Counted from the first letter of the stretch, positions 42,959-52,526 are shown. The stretch: 62,202 nucleotides of DNA from an uncultured Myxococcales bacterium (GCA_903883645.1 CAISBR010000057.1:1-62202); one strand, 5' to 3'. Numbers and translations are program-made. The notes: generated from the sequence alone by a model not told the origin.

Positions 42959-44860
42959 TCACTGGCACTTGCCCGCGCTGCAGGTCTTGCCGCCGCTGCA
43001 CGCCGTGCCGTTGCTAAGCGGCGTGCCCGAGCTGCACAGCCCGGTTTTGCAAACGCCGTCGCCGGTGCACTCTTGCTTGTCGTCGCACGCCGTGCCGGTC
43101 AGCACGGTTGAGTCGCAGCCGGTCTGGGGGGCGCAAAAGTCTTGCGTACATGGGTTCTTGTCGTCGCAGGTGATGGGGCTGCCCGCGCACGCGCCTGCGG
43201 TGCACACATCGCTCAAGGTGCACACGCTGCCGTCATCACACGGGCTCGTGTCGGCGAACTTGATGTGGCTGCAAAACGCGCTCTGCTTGTCGCAGGTGTC
43301 GGTGGTGCACGGATTGCTGTCGTCGCAGGTGGTGGCGGCGCCCGGCAGGCAGACGCTGCCTTGGCACAGGTCGCCGAGCGTGCAGGCGTTGCCGTCGCTG
43401 CAGCTCGCGCCGCTGGCGTCCAGGTGCTTGCAACCGCTGGTGGGGTCGCAACTGTCGATGGTGCAAGCATTCTTGTCGTCGCAGTCGATGCTGGTGCCCA
43501 CGCAACTGCCCGTCTTGCACGCGTCGCTGGCGGTGCACGCGCTGCCGTCGTTGCAGGCCAAGCTGTCGTCGTTTGCGGTGGTGCAGCCTTTGGCTAGGTC
43601 GCAGCCGTCGCTGGTGCAGCCGTTGCCGTCGTCGCAGGCCTTGGTCGTCGGCCCAGTGCAGACCGAAGCCGCGCACACATCGCCCAAGCTGCACGCATTG
43701 CCGTCGTCGCACGCCAAGGTGTTGGCCAGATGGGCGCAGCCGGTCTTTTTGTCACAGCTGTCGGTCGTGCACACGTTGTTGTCGTCGCAACTGCTCGCAG
43801 CGCCTACGCATTTGTTGTTGCTGCACGCATCGCCGCTGGTGCACGCGTCGCCGTCGCTGCATGGCGTGGTCAGCGCGGTGTGCTGGCAACCCAGCTTGGG
43901 GTCACAGGTATCGGCGGTGCAGCCGTTGCCGTCGTCGCATTTTTTGCCCACGCCAAGGTGTTGGCAGCCCTGGGCGCCGCCGCACTTGTCGTCGGTGCAG
44001 GCGTCTTTGTCGTCGCAGTCGACGGTCTCGTCGGTCTTGCCGTCGCAGTCGTCGTCGCTGCCGTTGCAGGTCTCGAGCGCGGGCATGGGTGCGCTGCAGC
44101 CTTGCAAGCCGTCTTTGCTGCACATCCGCGCGCCGTTGCAGATGCCGATCACCGCGCCCTTGTCGTCTTTCGCACTCGTAAAGCAAGTGGTCTTAAGTCC
44201 ATCTTCTTGCGCAAGTTTTGAGCACACGCACTTGTTGTCGGTGGGGATGCAGTGGTTGCTCGGGGCACTGCTGTCGGCCATGGCGGTCGAGGCGCATAGG
44301 TAGCCGTCGGGGCAGTCGCTCACCGTTGTGCATTCCGAGGCGCAGAAGTAGCCGCCCGCGCCCTTGTCGCCGCCCACCGAGACGCAGTGGCTGGTCGGCT
44401 CGGTCTGGGTCTTGCAGGTGAGCGATTGGGTGCACGGGTCGCACAGCTTGACGAAGCGGCGCACGCACAGCTTGTACGTCTTGGCGTCGCTGGCTGCGAC
44501 CGATTGGCACAAGTAGCCGGTCTGGCAGTTGTTTCCTTGCATGCACGGGCTGGCGCAGCGCCGCCCCGACTCGGTGGCCAAACAGGCGGAGCCCGGGCAG
44601 TCTTTGTCCGCCAGGCAGACGCAGCCGGGAGCGCCGGGGCAGGTGCCGGCGGTGTCGGGCTTGCTCGAACCGTCGCTAGCATCGGCAGTTGCGTCGGGTA
44701 CGCCGCTATCCGCGCCGCTCGTATCGGGGGTGCTGGCGACTTCTGCCGTGTCGGGCGGTGCCACCAGCGTATCGGCGCCGGTGTCGCAGCCGCCCGCGAT
44801 GCCGCCCACCATGCCGAGCGCCAACGCGAGCCAAGGGGCAGACATTCCAAGTTTTTTCAT
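42959..44860 (-). CDS. Cysteine-rich repeat lipoprotein (MopE-like)
   Basis: The protein of about 633 residues has a lipoprotein signal ending GGIAGGC, an Asp/Ala/Thr linker of about 45 residues, and then dense cysteine repeats. The repeats have the form CDDxNxCTxDxCDxxxGC and CxDGxACTxxDxCxxxxC, seen more than ten times. The acidic residues in each loop suggest calcium binding and the paired Cys suggest disulfides. This architecture is common in Myxococcota surface proteins, some near copper-binding MopE. The start is set at the ATG at 44860. Its stop almost touches the glgB start, an unexpected operon partner for a surface protein. Confidence 0.85.
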   Translation of the reverse strand: MKKLGMSAPWLALALGMVGGIAGGCDTGADTLVAPPDTAEVASTPDTSGADSGVPDATADASDGSSKPDTAGTCPGAPGCVCLADKDCPGSACLATESGRRCASPCMQGNNCQTGYLCQSVAASDAKTYKLCVRRFVKLCDPCTQSLTCKTQTEPTSHCVSVGGDKGAGGYFCASECTTVSDCPDGYLCASTAMADSSAPSNHCIPTDNKCVCSKLAQEDGLKTTCFTSAKDDKGAVIGICNGARMCSKDGLQGCSAPMPALETCNGSDDDCDGKTDETVDCDDKDACTDDKCGGAQGCQHLGVGKKCDDGNGCTADTCDPKLGCQHTALTTPCSDGDACTSGDACSNNKCVGAASSCDDNNVCTTDSCDKKTGCAHLANTLACDDGNACSLGDVCAASVCTGPTTKACDDGNGCTSDGCDLAKGCTTANDDSLACNDGSACTASDACKTGSCVGTSIDCDDKNACTIDSCDPTSGCKHLDASGASCSDGNACTLGDLCQGSVCLPGAATTCDDSNPCTTDTCDKQSAFCSHIKFADTSPCDDGSVCTLSDVCTAGACAGSPITCDDKNPCTQDFCAPQTGCDSTVLTGTACDDKQECTGDGVCKTGLCSSGTPLSNGTACSGGKTCSAGKCQ

Positions 44861-44980
44861 CGGTTTCAACTCGTGAGTGCGGCGCCATGGGCCGCGGCGG
44901 CAGAGGAGGGCCGCGCAAACACTCTAGCATGTCCGTTCAGACTAGCGAAAATCCACCCGAATTTGCTGCGGTAGCGCCAC

Positions 44981-45625
44981 TTACGCCGCGTCGGGCTTCT
45001 TGGGCATAAAGATCGGCCCGGGCATGGCAAAAACCTGTCGGCCCGCTGCCGGATTGACCAAGATCGCAAAGGCGATCCACAGCGAAATGCCGATCAGCGC
45101 AATCGTGCACCCGGTCACGAGCAAGCCCATGGCCGGCACATGCGTGATTTCTTTGAGGATACGCCCTAGATACAGCAAGTCGATATCGGCCAAGAAGGCG
45201 AACAACAGCTTGGAATAGAAGCCGAAAGCGTAGGTGAGCACCAAGAAGATCGCCAAGAAGGTGATATCGACCGACAAGACGATGGTGGGGTCGGGCATCT
45301 TGCCCTCGGCCATACCCGACAGTGCCCACCAGTTCATCACCCAGTTGAACGAAAAGGTGGTAAAGAGGGTGCCGCCGAGCAGGTTTTTGTTGGCGAGCGC
45401 CATGGTGCCCGCCAAGAACTGGCCGCCCGCGCCAAACAGCAGGCAGAACATGGCGGCGGTGCGCAGGCCGGCTGGCGTCAGCGAATAGCCAAGCGCAATC
45501 GGCAGTAACGCGGCGCAGCCGATGGCCAGACCGAGCAGGCCCAGCGGCGTCGACTCGGCAAAGGGCAGGTTAGCGGGCAGGGCGGCAGAGGCGTTGGGCT
45601 GTTCCACGGGCAATTCCGGCGGCAT
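44981..45625 (-). CDS. Acetate uptake transporter family (SatP/YaaH/GPR1) protein
   Basis: The 214-residue protein has about six transmembrane helices. ESTPLGLLGLAIGCAAL is close to the NPAPLGL family signature near the N-terminus, and GTLFTTFSFNWVMNW and a GFYSKLLFAF block fit the same family. Members are acetate/succinate-proton symporters or ammonia-related channels. It lacks a signal peptide. It is divergent from the hydrolase lipoprotein gene across 112 nt and lies 120 nt upstream of the Cys-rich lipoprotein gene. Confidence 0.85.
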   Translation of the reverse strand: MPPELPVEQPNASAALPANLPFAESTPLGLLGLAIGCAALLPIALGYSLTPAGLRTAAMFCLLFGAGGQFLAGTMALANKNLLGGTLFTTFSFNWVMNWWALSGMAEGKMPDPTIVLSVDITFLAIFLVLTYAFGFYSKLLFAFLADIDLLYLGRILKEITHVPAMGLLVTGCTIALIGISLWIAFAILVNPAAGRQVFAMPGPIFMPKKPDAA

Positions 45626-45737
45626 GGGCCGCGCGCGCGGATTGTGCGGCAGGTGGTGGCGGCGTGTCCACCCACGGCGACGCGGCTTGCGCAGAGTGAC
45701 CCGATTTCGCTAGTGTCGCGGCACGGAGGGAGCCACA

Positions 45738-46937
45738 ATGCGCGCCAAGATAGCTAGTTTGGTATGGAAATACAGCGTCGTAAGCGGCATCGCTTTGGCC
45801 TTTGCCCCGCTTGGCTGCGCGAGCCAATCGACCGCCTCAAGCAGCGCCGACGTGGCTGAGACGATGGGCGATGCCGGTGCTGGTGCGGACACGGCCAAAG
45901 AGGTGCTGAGCGGGGAGCCAACATGCGAGAACTGTTTGTTTACTCAGCAGCCCGCGGCGCCGCATCCGGGCGGTCTAGGCAGCTTGGCCCTGGCGCCCGA
46001 GCAGACGATCAGCTATGGCAGCGAGCCGTACAAGCAGATCCTGGTGGTGCGACCCGAGGGGGCCGGTCCATTGCCGACCGTGCTCTTTGTGGCGGGTAAG
46101 CAGCTGTATCAAGGCGGTTCTCCGCTAAAGCTGGGGGCGCCGTATCGGCTGTTCTTGGAGCACATTGCGAGCCACGGCTATGTCGCGGCCTTTGTGCGGG
46201 TCGAGCAAAATCTTTTGGATGGCGACCACTTGCGCATGGCCGACGACCTGCTGACCGCCGCGACGGTGCTCGCAGCCCAAGTTCCGCAGGCGTCGCCGAC
46301 GCTGCTGGCCTATGTGGGGCACTCGATGGGCGCCAAGGTGGTGCTGCTGGCGGCGAGCAAGGCCACGGCGGGCGACCCGACCGGTAAGTTCCCGGATCCT
46401 AAGGCGGTGCTGGCGTTTGCCGTGTCGAATGAGCCGCCGCCGTTTGGTGCGTTTCAAGATGCGGTGCCAGAAGTCGCTAAGATTCCCGCCGACTCCGCGA
46501 CCTGGTTTACCTTGGCCACGGGCGACGACGACACGATCGCCCCGTGGAATGACCCCCAAAAGGCCAATGCGCAGGCGTTGTACGATGCCCTAAAGACCGA
46601 GCGGCGGCAGCTCATCGTAGTAGACGGCACGGGCCCTGACGACCCCAACATGGCCACCACCCCCGAGCTGGTCGATGACCACAGCGCGCCGCTGTCGATC
46701 GAGGGTAAGCCCGGTGGGGCAGCTGATTTCGCTATGCCGATCAGTCACTTGGATGCCCTTGATTGGTACGGATTTTGGAAGTGGACGGTCGGCGCCCTTG
46801 ACTTCCACTTCGGCAATGGCAGCCCCGCTTGGGCCTACGGCGCGCTGCGGACGCACGGCGGCATGAGCGCGCAAGGTCAGGTGATTCTTCATCAAATTGT
46901 GCATCAGGGGTGGTCGATGCTGCCGGCGAAGAACTAG
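45738..46937 (+). CDS. Lipoprotein alpha/beta hydrolase (esterase-like)
   Basis: The 399-residue protein has a lipobox PLGC, an Asp/Ala linker, and an alpha/beta hydrolase fold of the dienelactone-hydrolase/chlorophyllase-like type. The nucleophile elbow is GHSMG in LLAYVGHSMGAKVVLL (about residues 191-206), an oxyanion region lies at VLFVAGKQLYQGG, and a candidate catalytic Asp is in LATGDDDTIAP. A CENC pair follows the linker. The likely reaction is ester hydrolysis at the cell surface; the substrate is unknown. GGAG lies before the ATG at 45738. Confidence 0.8.
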   Translation: MRAKIASLVWKYSVVSGIALAFAPLGCASQSTASSSADVAETMGDAGAGADTAKEVLSGEPTCENCLFTQQPAAPHPGGLGSLALAPEQTISYGSEPYKQILVVRPEGAGPLPTVLFVAGKQLYQGGSPLKLGAPYRLFLEHIASHGYVAAFVRVEQNLLDGDHLRMADDLLTAATVLAAQVPQASPTLLAYVGHSMGAKVVLLAASKATAGDPTGKFPDPKAVLAFAVSNEPPPFGAFQDAVPEVAKIPADSATWFTLATGDDDTIAPWNDPQKANAQALYDALKTERRQLIVVDGTGPDDPNMATTPELVDDHSAPLSIEGKPGGAADFAMPISHLDALDWYGFWKWTVGALDFHFGNGSPAWAYGALRTHGGMSAQGQVILHQIVHQGWSMLPAKN

Positions 46938-47175
46938 CTAGATCGGCCACCGCCCGAACGCAACGCCGATTTGCCGCGCTGCCGCAACCGCCCGATCGCT
47001 GCTTGTGCATGCGTTATGGTGGCATTGTGTCTTTGTAATTAGCGGGTTGTGTTGGGCTGGGCCGCGTATTTGCGATGGCTACCCCGGGTCTCTGCGCTTA
47101 AATTCACAAAACTACTTGATCGCACACATCTGCGCCGGTACGCTTGCCCTCAAACCTATTTTGAGCATCCGCACC
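46938..47175. other. Gap ahead of the FG-GAP lipoprotein gene
   Basis: This 238-nt stretch holds CTAGCTAG just after the hydrolase stop and a less GC-rich part around 47090-47165. An open frame continues through it from 47005 into the next gene, but it lacks a signal peptide before the lipobox region and is probably not translated. I see no convincing promoter boxes or RNA structure. Confidence 0.4.
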
Positions 47176-49458
47176 GTGCACTTACCTGTACTGCGAAAAA
47201 GCTTTGCGCCTTTGCGACTGGGTCGGCTGATCGCCGCACTCGCCGTTTGGGCTTGGCTTGGCCAGGGCTGTGCCGCTGGGGCGCCGGGCGCGCATGGTGC
47301 GGACCAGTATGAAATTGAAGATGATGCGGGCCCAGCGGCTACTGGCGACGCCGAGGTGGCCGACACTACGGCCGATGCCAAGGTCGCGAGCGACGCCAGC
47401 TACCCGGCCGCCGACGTCGACACAGATTTCGCCACCGACGCCAACTTCAGCTCCGACGCCAACTTCAGCGCCGACACAAACTTCAGCTCCGACACGGCGC
47501 TCGCCACCGGTGCGGAGTCCGCCGCGGACTCGGCCATCGCCAACACGGCCGACGTTGCCCTGGGCGACTCGCAAGCTACTGTAGATTCGCAGCAAGTGGC
47601 TGATCCGTCGCCCGATGTGGCCACCCCAGACACGGCTAAAGACAGCGCGAGCGGGCCTGCGGAGCCAGATGGTGCTGCCGAGATTGAAGGGGCAAGCGAG
47701 CCACCGCTACCCTTGGACCCGACGGTCTATGTTCCGCTTGCCGAATACGCCAATCCTGGCTGGGTGGTTCCACCCGGTCTCGCCAGCAGCCCCACCATCG
47801 TTTGCGACCCCGACACGCCCAATCCCGGTGGCAAGTTCATCGATGTCGTGATGGGGGCGGGCATCGACTTGGACCGCCCGGTGATGTGGCCCGAGGCCTT
47901 TCCGCTCAGCGGTTACGAGGTGCAAGAGGGCGGCGGCCAGGCCCTGGGCGACTTCAATGGCGACGGCCGCCTCGACATCTACTTTCCGGTGGCCACGGGC
48001 GACGACCGTTTGTACTTGGGGCAGCCCGGCAAGAACTGGAGCTTCAAGGGTTTTTCCGTCAAGACCGCCGGTTTTGAAGAGGTGAGTGCGGTGGCAGCCG
48101 ACCTCGACGGCGACGGCGACTTAGACCTGATTATCGGCGGCAACGGCGTGCGCATGTACCGCAACGACGGTCCCGATCCGTATCACGGCGTTTTGTTTAC
48201 CGATATGACCACTCAGGCCGGCTTGGATGCCTACGCCAATCAGCCGCAGTACGCCGCCGCAGTGGGCGACTTGGACCGCGATGGCTGGCTCGACGTCTTG
48301 ATTTCGCCGCTGCGTTTTGAGCAGCCGGTGCCCGGGCTCGCGCCGACCGGCACGTTCAGCCCCATCCTGCTGCGGGGCAAAGGGGGCTTTACCTTCGAGA
48401 ATAGCTCGAAAATCTTGCCGCTGACCATTCAAACGCCCACCTATATCTCCGCGCTCGTCGATTTGGACAACGATGGCGACCTCGATATCTACATGGGCAA
48501 CGACTACGGGTCGATGTTTGGGCCCAATCAGATCCTGCGCAACGATGGGCAAGCGCCTGGCGCGCCTCTGCAATTTAGCAACGTCTCGGTGCTGTCGGGC
48601 GCGGACATTGCGGGCAACGCGATGGGCATGGCGCTTGGCGACTTCGACCGCGATGGGCGCATCGATATCTTCATGTCGGGCTGGGAGTTCGGTATTCACC
48701 TGCTGCGCAACGCCACGCCACCGGGCAAGAAGCCGCTGTTTGAAGACGTCAAGAACAGCGCGGGTGTGCTCGAAACTGGTCCGCAATATGCCTCGTGGGG
48801 CGCGCAGTTTGTCGATGTAGACAACGATGGCTGGCTTGACCTGTTGATTCCTAATGGCTATCTGAACTTGGGTGGCGATGGCGGCACCCAGCTCAAAGAC
48901 CCCAGCAATGCCAACGGCGGCAAGCAGCCCGGACCTGGCAACAAGGGCGGCAGCCCACCCGCCACGGCCGGCGGCGACTTGCTGGGCAACCCCAAGAAAC
49001 AGAACGACAACTTGTTCAAGGCCAACGGCGACGGCACCTTTGTCGATGTAGCCGCCAGCTCCGGCTTCAACAACCCCAGCCCGGGGCGCGCCATCTCGGT
49101 CGGCGACATCGACCGCGACGGCTTTGCCGACCTGTTGCTGGGCACCGTGTACGGCGCGCCCCAGCTTTACCGCAACGGCTGCAGCGATACCGGCTGGCTG
49201 CAAGTTCGGCTAAAGGGCAGTGGCAGCAACACTTTTGGCATTGGCGCGCGGGTCACCGTCACCGCCGGCGCGGTCACCCTCGTGCGCGACATCGAGGCCG
49301 GCTCGAGCAGCGTGTGGTCGAGCGGCGAGGCAGCGGCCTTCTTTGGCCTCGGCGGCGCCAGCGTGGCCGACTCGCTGACCGTGGCGTGGCCGTCGGGCAA
49401 GCTGCAGACGTTTAGCAAGGTTCCGCTCAAGCGCCGACTGCTGGTCACTGAGCCGTAA
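47176..49458 (+). CDS. FG-GAP/VCBS repeat lipoprotein with CRTAC-like C-terminus
   Basis: The protein of about 760 residues has a signal peptide ending LGQGC and an Asp/Ala/Ser linker of about 130 residues. FG-GAP/VCBS repeats that build a seven-bladed calcium-binding propeller follow: LGDFNGDGRLDIYFP, ADLDGDGDLDLIIGG, GDLDRDGWLDVLI, VDLDNDGDLDIYMGN, GDFDRDGRIDIFM, VDVDNDGWLDLLIPN and GDIDRDGFADLLLG. An ASPIC/UnbV-type C-terminal domain ends the protein (LQVRLKGSGSNTFGIGARV, LTVAWPSGKLQTF). A role in adhesion or surface binding is likely. The start is uncertain: GTG at 47176 or TTG at 47161. Confidence 0.85.
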   Translation: MHLPVLRKSFAPLRLGRLIAALAVWAWLGQGCAAGAPGAHGADQYEIEDDAGPAATGDAEVADTTADAKVASDASYPAADVDTDFATDANFSSDANFSADTNFSSDTALATGAESAADSAIANTADVALGDSQATVDSQQVADPSPDVATPDTAKDSASGPAEPDGAAEIEGASEPPLPLDPTVYVPLAEYANPGWVVPPGLASSPTIVCDPDTPNPGGKFIDVVMGAGIDLDRPVMWPEAFPLSGYEVQEGGGQALGDFNGDGRLDIYFPVATGDDRLYLGQPGKNWSFKGFSVKTAGFEEVSAVAADLDGDGDLDLIIGGNGVRMYRNDGPDPYHGVLFTDMTTQAGLDAYANQPQYAAAVGDLDRDGWLDVLISPLRFEQPVPGLAPTGTFSPILLRGKGGFTFENSSKILPLTIQTPTYISALVDLDNDGDLDIYMGNDYGSMFGPNQILRNDGQAPGAPLQFSNVSVLSGADIAGNAMGMALGDFDRDGRIDIFMSGWEFGIHLLRNATPPGKKPLFEDVKNSAGVLETGPQYASWGAQFVDVDNDGWLDLLIPNGYLNLGGDGGTQLKDPSNANGGKQPGPGNKGGSPPATAGGDLLGNPKKQNDNLFKANGDGTFVDVAASSGFNNPSPGRAISVGDIDRDGFADLLLGTVYGAPQLYRNGCSDTGWLQVRLKGSGSNTFGIGARVTVTAGAVTLVRDIEAGSSSVWSSGEAAAFFGLGGASVADSLTVAWPSGKLQTFSKVPLKRRLLVTEP
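47437..47490 (+). repeat. 18-bp coding tandem repeat, three copies
   Basis: Units GACGCCAACTTCAGCTCC, with two and three substitutions in the second and third copies, encode DANFSS, DANFSA and DTNFSS in the lipoprotein linker. A more diverged unit (DTDFAT) precedes them at 47419-47436. Confidence 0.85.
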
Positions 49459-49477
49459 CCTAGGATTAGCCAATCTA

Positions 49478-49501
49478 TTCAGTGTGTAGAAGAAGGGTGC
49501 G
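49478..49501 (+). repeat. Intergenic 24-nt motif, copy D
   Basis: It starts 19 nt after the stop of the FG-GAP gene, in the sense direction, within the 52-nt gap to the convergent haloperoxidase gene. It aligns with copies A and C without gaps and differs only at the variable positions and the last base. Confidence 0.7.
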
Positions 49502-49510
49502 TTGGTGCAC

Positions 49511-52351
49511 CTACGGCTTGGCCGCAAACAGGTTCTTGGCCTTGGCGATTGCGTCGAGCCCCACCACCGCGCCGAGTTGGCGACCGACTGAGTCGTCGGG
49601 CCAGATGTGGATGCCGCCGTGGATGCGCGACTGGCCGGCCTGGTCTGCGGCGTCGAAGTAGGTGGCCCACTGCAGGGTCACATCGACCGACGGTCCGTCT
49701 TCGAACACCAGGTAATTGCCTGCTTTGGTTGCGAATTCGCCAAGACCGCCGGGGAAGAATTCGCTGCCGGTGTACGCGGCGAGCACTTCGGCCGCCGAGC
49801 GCGAAAAGGTGCTATGCCCCGAGATAAACCCAGGAAACGCCGGCGTCACAAAGTTGCGGCGCTGGTAGGGCAGCCAATCCACGCCGCGCATCCAGCCGAT
49901 CGGGCCCGTTTCGTTCTTGCGATCGCCGGGTTCGCCAAGCCAGCTGCGCACCGCAACCTGCCCCTTGTACTGCCGCAGGTGGTGGTGGCGCTGGCCGGGC
50001 GCGCTGCTCGCGTCGGTAATCAGCTCGATCAGACCGTCCTCAAGGGCTAGACCATCTTGACTATACGACGGTTTTTGCGGGTCCGACGCCTGGCCCTTGC
50101 CCGCCATATAGCGAATCAACGTAATCGGCCGCGGCGGCAGGTAGGCGCGCTTGATGCCCCACGCCGTAATCGCCGCATCGTGCACCGCGCCGCCCAGGGT
50201 CAGGTACAGCTGCACATCCCACTGCAGCCGGTCGACCGCCTCGCCTTTGCCAAACGGAATCAGCGGTTGCTTGCCCGCCTGCATGTCGTCGGACGCGCGG
50301 TTGGCCAGCACGAACCAGTGGCCGGGCGGCGTCTCGGACTTGGGGCCATCGGCCCAGAACTCGGCGAGCACGCGGGTAAAATCGCCGCGCGGCACCACGT
50401 TGGCGGCATAGGGCTTACTTGTCGCCGGGTTCTGCGCGCGCCCCTTGCCGTCATTGGTACCCAACGGGTTGTTGCCAAAGGCGCTCGGCGAAATATCGAT
50501 CGTCGCCCCGTCGGCGTGGTCGAGCTGCGCGGTCTTGCGAATCACCTCGGCCAGCCACTGCTTCATCTCGGGGGCGCTCGTCTTGGGCACGCTCGGCCAG
50601 TCGTGCACAATGCCCTTGGCGTCGGCAGCGGGCGCAGCAAACGTCTTAATAAATCCCCAGTTCGAGCAGATGTACTTCTGCTGCCCGGCATCGAGGATGA
50701 TGCCATTTTGCGTCACCGCCACCGCCAGATTCAGCTCTTGCCAAATGTTGGGGTCCCCCACCGGCGTACCCGGCTGATCGACTACCAGCGGCGGACTTGA
50801 TGCCTTGTAACCCGTTGTATCGGCATAGTTATTGGCCTCATTGGCGCCGTCGTTGGCAAACGCGTCGACCACGGCTTGGCCCACCTTGTTGCCAATCGCC
50901 ACCGCAGTTGTGCCCGTCGCGGTCGTGTCATTCGGGTCAAGCGCCAGTACTTTCATAAACTTCTGATAGCAATCCGTGCTAATCTTGCCGCCCACGGCCG
51001 CTTGGTAGCGGTGGGTCAAGACCCGCAGTGCTGCGTAGGCAATGGCCTTGTCCCGGTCCGCGGGCTTGGCGTCGGCCGCAGCCTTTTCGGTAAAGACCAC
51101 CCCCTTGCGCGCCGGCTCAAAGGCCGCCCAGGCATCGTGCATCGCCAGCGAAACATGATATAGATTGCGGGCATGCACACCTGGCCGCGGAATATCGCGA
51201 CGAACCGAGTCGATCAGCAGCTCGTTCCACCGCCGCGCCATCGACGCCGTGGGCATCAGGTCCACATGGTCGGCGGGGCAGGTAGTCGTCGCCGGCTCAG
51301 GCAGCGGAAGTGCAGGTAACGCCGGCACTTTCTGCTTGCCGCGATAGAACAGCCAGCCCTTGTCCAGCGTCGCTGCCAGCACATTGCCACCCACCGTCCA
51401 CACGCCGCCGTCCGGGTCGACCCACAGTGCGTGCAGCGACTGCGGCATGTCTTCTTCGGTAATTGCAACCGGTTTCCAGCTATTGCCGCTGCGCCGCAGC
51501 ACTTGCCCGCCCAGACCGCAGGCCCACACCGAGCCGTCGGGCGCCACAGCGACCCCTTGTAGCAGCGGCACCGTCGCCGGCCCCACCAGCTTGCCGTTCT
51601 GATCGAGCACCACCCCCTTGGCGCTGCCGCCCACCGCCACCAGCTGGTTCTTTGAGCCCGCGACCGTAAACAGCAACTCTTTGGTATCCGTAGCGATCTT
51701 GCTCCAGGCCGCCCCGTCAAAGTGCAGCATCAGCCCATCGCTACCCACCGCGTACACATCGCTGGCACTGCGGCCCCACACCTTAAACAGCGACGGCAGC
51801 ATCCCGGCGTCGTTCAGGGTCACACTGTCGGGCAACCCTGCGTCGCTCCACGCTTTACCGTCGAAGTGCCACAAGAAGCCGGCGTGCCCCGCCGTACCGC
51901 CCACGGCCCACACGTCTGCGCTCGTCGCGCCCCAAATCCCGTACACCGTTTGCGCGGCCACGCCGGGGGTCTTCATGCGGGCAAAGGCCTTGCCGTCCCA
52001 ATGCAAAATCGTCGCGCCCGAGCCGCCCACCAGCACATCGTTCGTCGCAAACGCGTGGACCCACCACATGGGGTAGGCCTGGGCGGTCTCGATGCGGGTC
52101 CAGGCCTTGCCGTCCCAGTGCAGCACATTGCCCGTTTTGCCGGCATCAGCGCCCACTGCCCACACATCGGTCGCCGCTGTGCCATGCACAGAAAGTAGCG
52201 CTGCAGCAAGGGCTTTGCCCGGCACCTGCCACGTCGGCTCGGCGGCAATGGGGGTTGGGTCGTCGCTACACGCGGTCAGCGGCGCGGCAAACACCAGCAG
52301 CACAATGGCCAGTATTGCCCGGCGCCAATGGGTCTTTAGCGTTGTAATCAT
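49511..52351 (-). CDS. Lipoprotein fusing a beta-propeller to a vanadium haloperoxidase/PAP2-type domain
   Basis: The 946-residue protein has a lipobox LTAC, then a propeller (about 35-345) with repeated TDVWAVG ... VLHWDGKAW blades. A vanadium-dependent haloperoxidase-like domain follows (about 365-940). The anion-site residues are visible near the end: PGFISGHSTFSRSAAEVL (Gly-His-Ser at 845-847) and RIHGGIHIWPDDSVG (Arg909, His911, His915). These proteins oxidise halides with H2O2 or act as acid phosphatases; the two cannot be told apart here. GGAG before the ATG at 52351 supports the start. A sigma-54 promoter and IHF site lie upstream. Confidence 0.88.
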   Translation of the reverse strand: MITTLKTHWRRAILAIVLLVFAAPLTACSDDPTPIAAEPTWQVPGKALAAALLSVHGTAATDVWAVGADAGKTGNVLHWDGKAWTRIETAQAYPMWWVHAFATNDVLVGGSGATILHWDGKAFARMKTPGVAAQTVYGIWGATSADVWAVGGTAGHAGFLWHFDGKAWSDAGLPDSVTLNDAGMLPSLFKVWGRSASDVYAVGSDGLMLHFDGAAWSKIATDTKELLFTVAGSKNQLVAVGGSAKGVVLDQNGKLVGPATVPLLQGVAVAPDGSVWACGLGGQVLRRSGNSWKPVAITEEDMPQSLHALWVDPDGGVWTVGGNVLAATLDKGWLFYRGKQKVPALPALPLPEPATTTCPADHVDLMPTASMARRWNELLIDSVRRDIPRPGVHARNLYHVSLAMHDAWAAFEPARKGVVFTEKAAADAKPADRDKAIAYAALRVLTHRYQAAVGGKISTDCYQKFMKVLALDPNDTTATGTTAVAIGNKVGQAVVDAFANDGANEANNYADTTGYKASSPPLVVDQPGTPVGDPNIWQELNLAVAVTQNGIILDAGQQKYICSNWGFIKTFAAPAADAKGIVHDWPSVPKTSAPEMKQWLAEVIRKTAQLDHADGATIDISPSAFGNNPLGTNDGKGRAQNPATSKPYAANVVPRGDFTRVLAEFWADGPKSETPPGHWFVLANRASDDMQAGKQPLIPFGKGEAVDRLQWDVQLYLTLGGAVHDAAITAWGIKRAYLPPRPITLIRYMAGKGQASDPQKPSYSQDGLALEDGLIELITDASSAPGQRHHHLRQYKGQVAVRSWLGEPGDRKNETGPIGWMRGVDWLPYQRRNFVTPAFPGFISGHSTFSRSAAEVLAAYTGSEFFPGGLGEFATKAGNYLVFEDGPSVDVTLQWATYFDAADQAGQSRIHGGIHIWPDDSVGRQLGAVVGLDAIAKAKNLFAAKP

Positions 52352-52486
52352 TTAATCTCCCTAATCTTTGTGGCCTAACACACCCGGCGCGACCGCACCT
52401 GCCCCACCCAGAACAGCTTGCCCGCCCACGGCAGCGGCAAGGTCGTCGCAGGGGAAGGCCGCGTCGACTTCGCCAGACTATGCCTA

Positions 52487-52503
52487 AGCAAAGGTCGTGC
52501 CAG
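52487..52503 (-). promoter_or_regulatory. Sigma-54 (-24/-12) promoter of the haloperoxidase fusion gene
   Basis: On the minus strand the sequence CTGGCACG, four bases, TTGCT fits the full RpoN consensus YTGGCACG-N4-TTGCW. If the C of TTGCT is -12, transcription starts near 52476, giving a leader of about 125 nt before the ATG at 52351. A gene for a sigma-54 activator lies 1.3 kb upstream on the same strand. Confidence 0.8.
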
Positions 52504-52526
52504 CTCGACTAGATTGAATCGATGCC

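Noticed and set aside
44936..44960. A possible fifth copy of the intergenic motif (TTCAG followed by ACTAGCGAAAAT)
   Set aside because: It needs a gap and lacks the GTAGAA and GGG blocks, so it does not match the invariant positions.
47005..47175. Upstream extension of the FG-GAP lipoprotein
   Set aside because: It would put about 60 residues ahead of the signal peptide and spoil export; the lipobox fits a start at 47161 or 47176.
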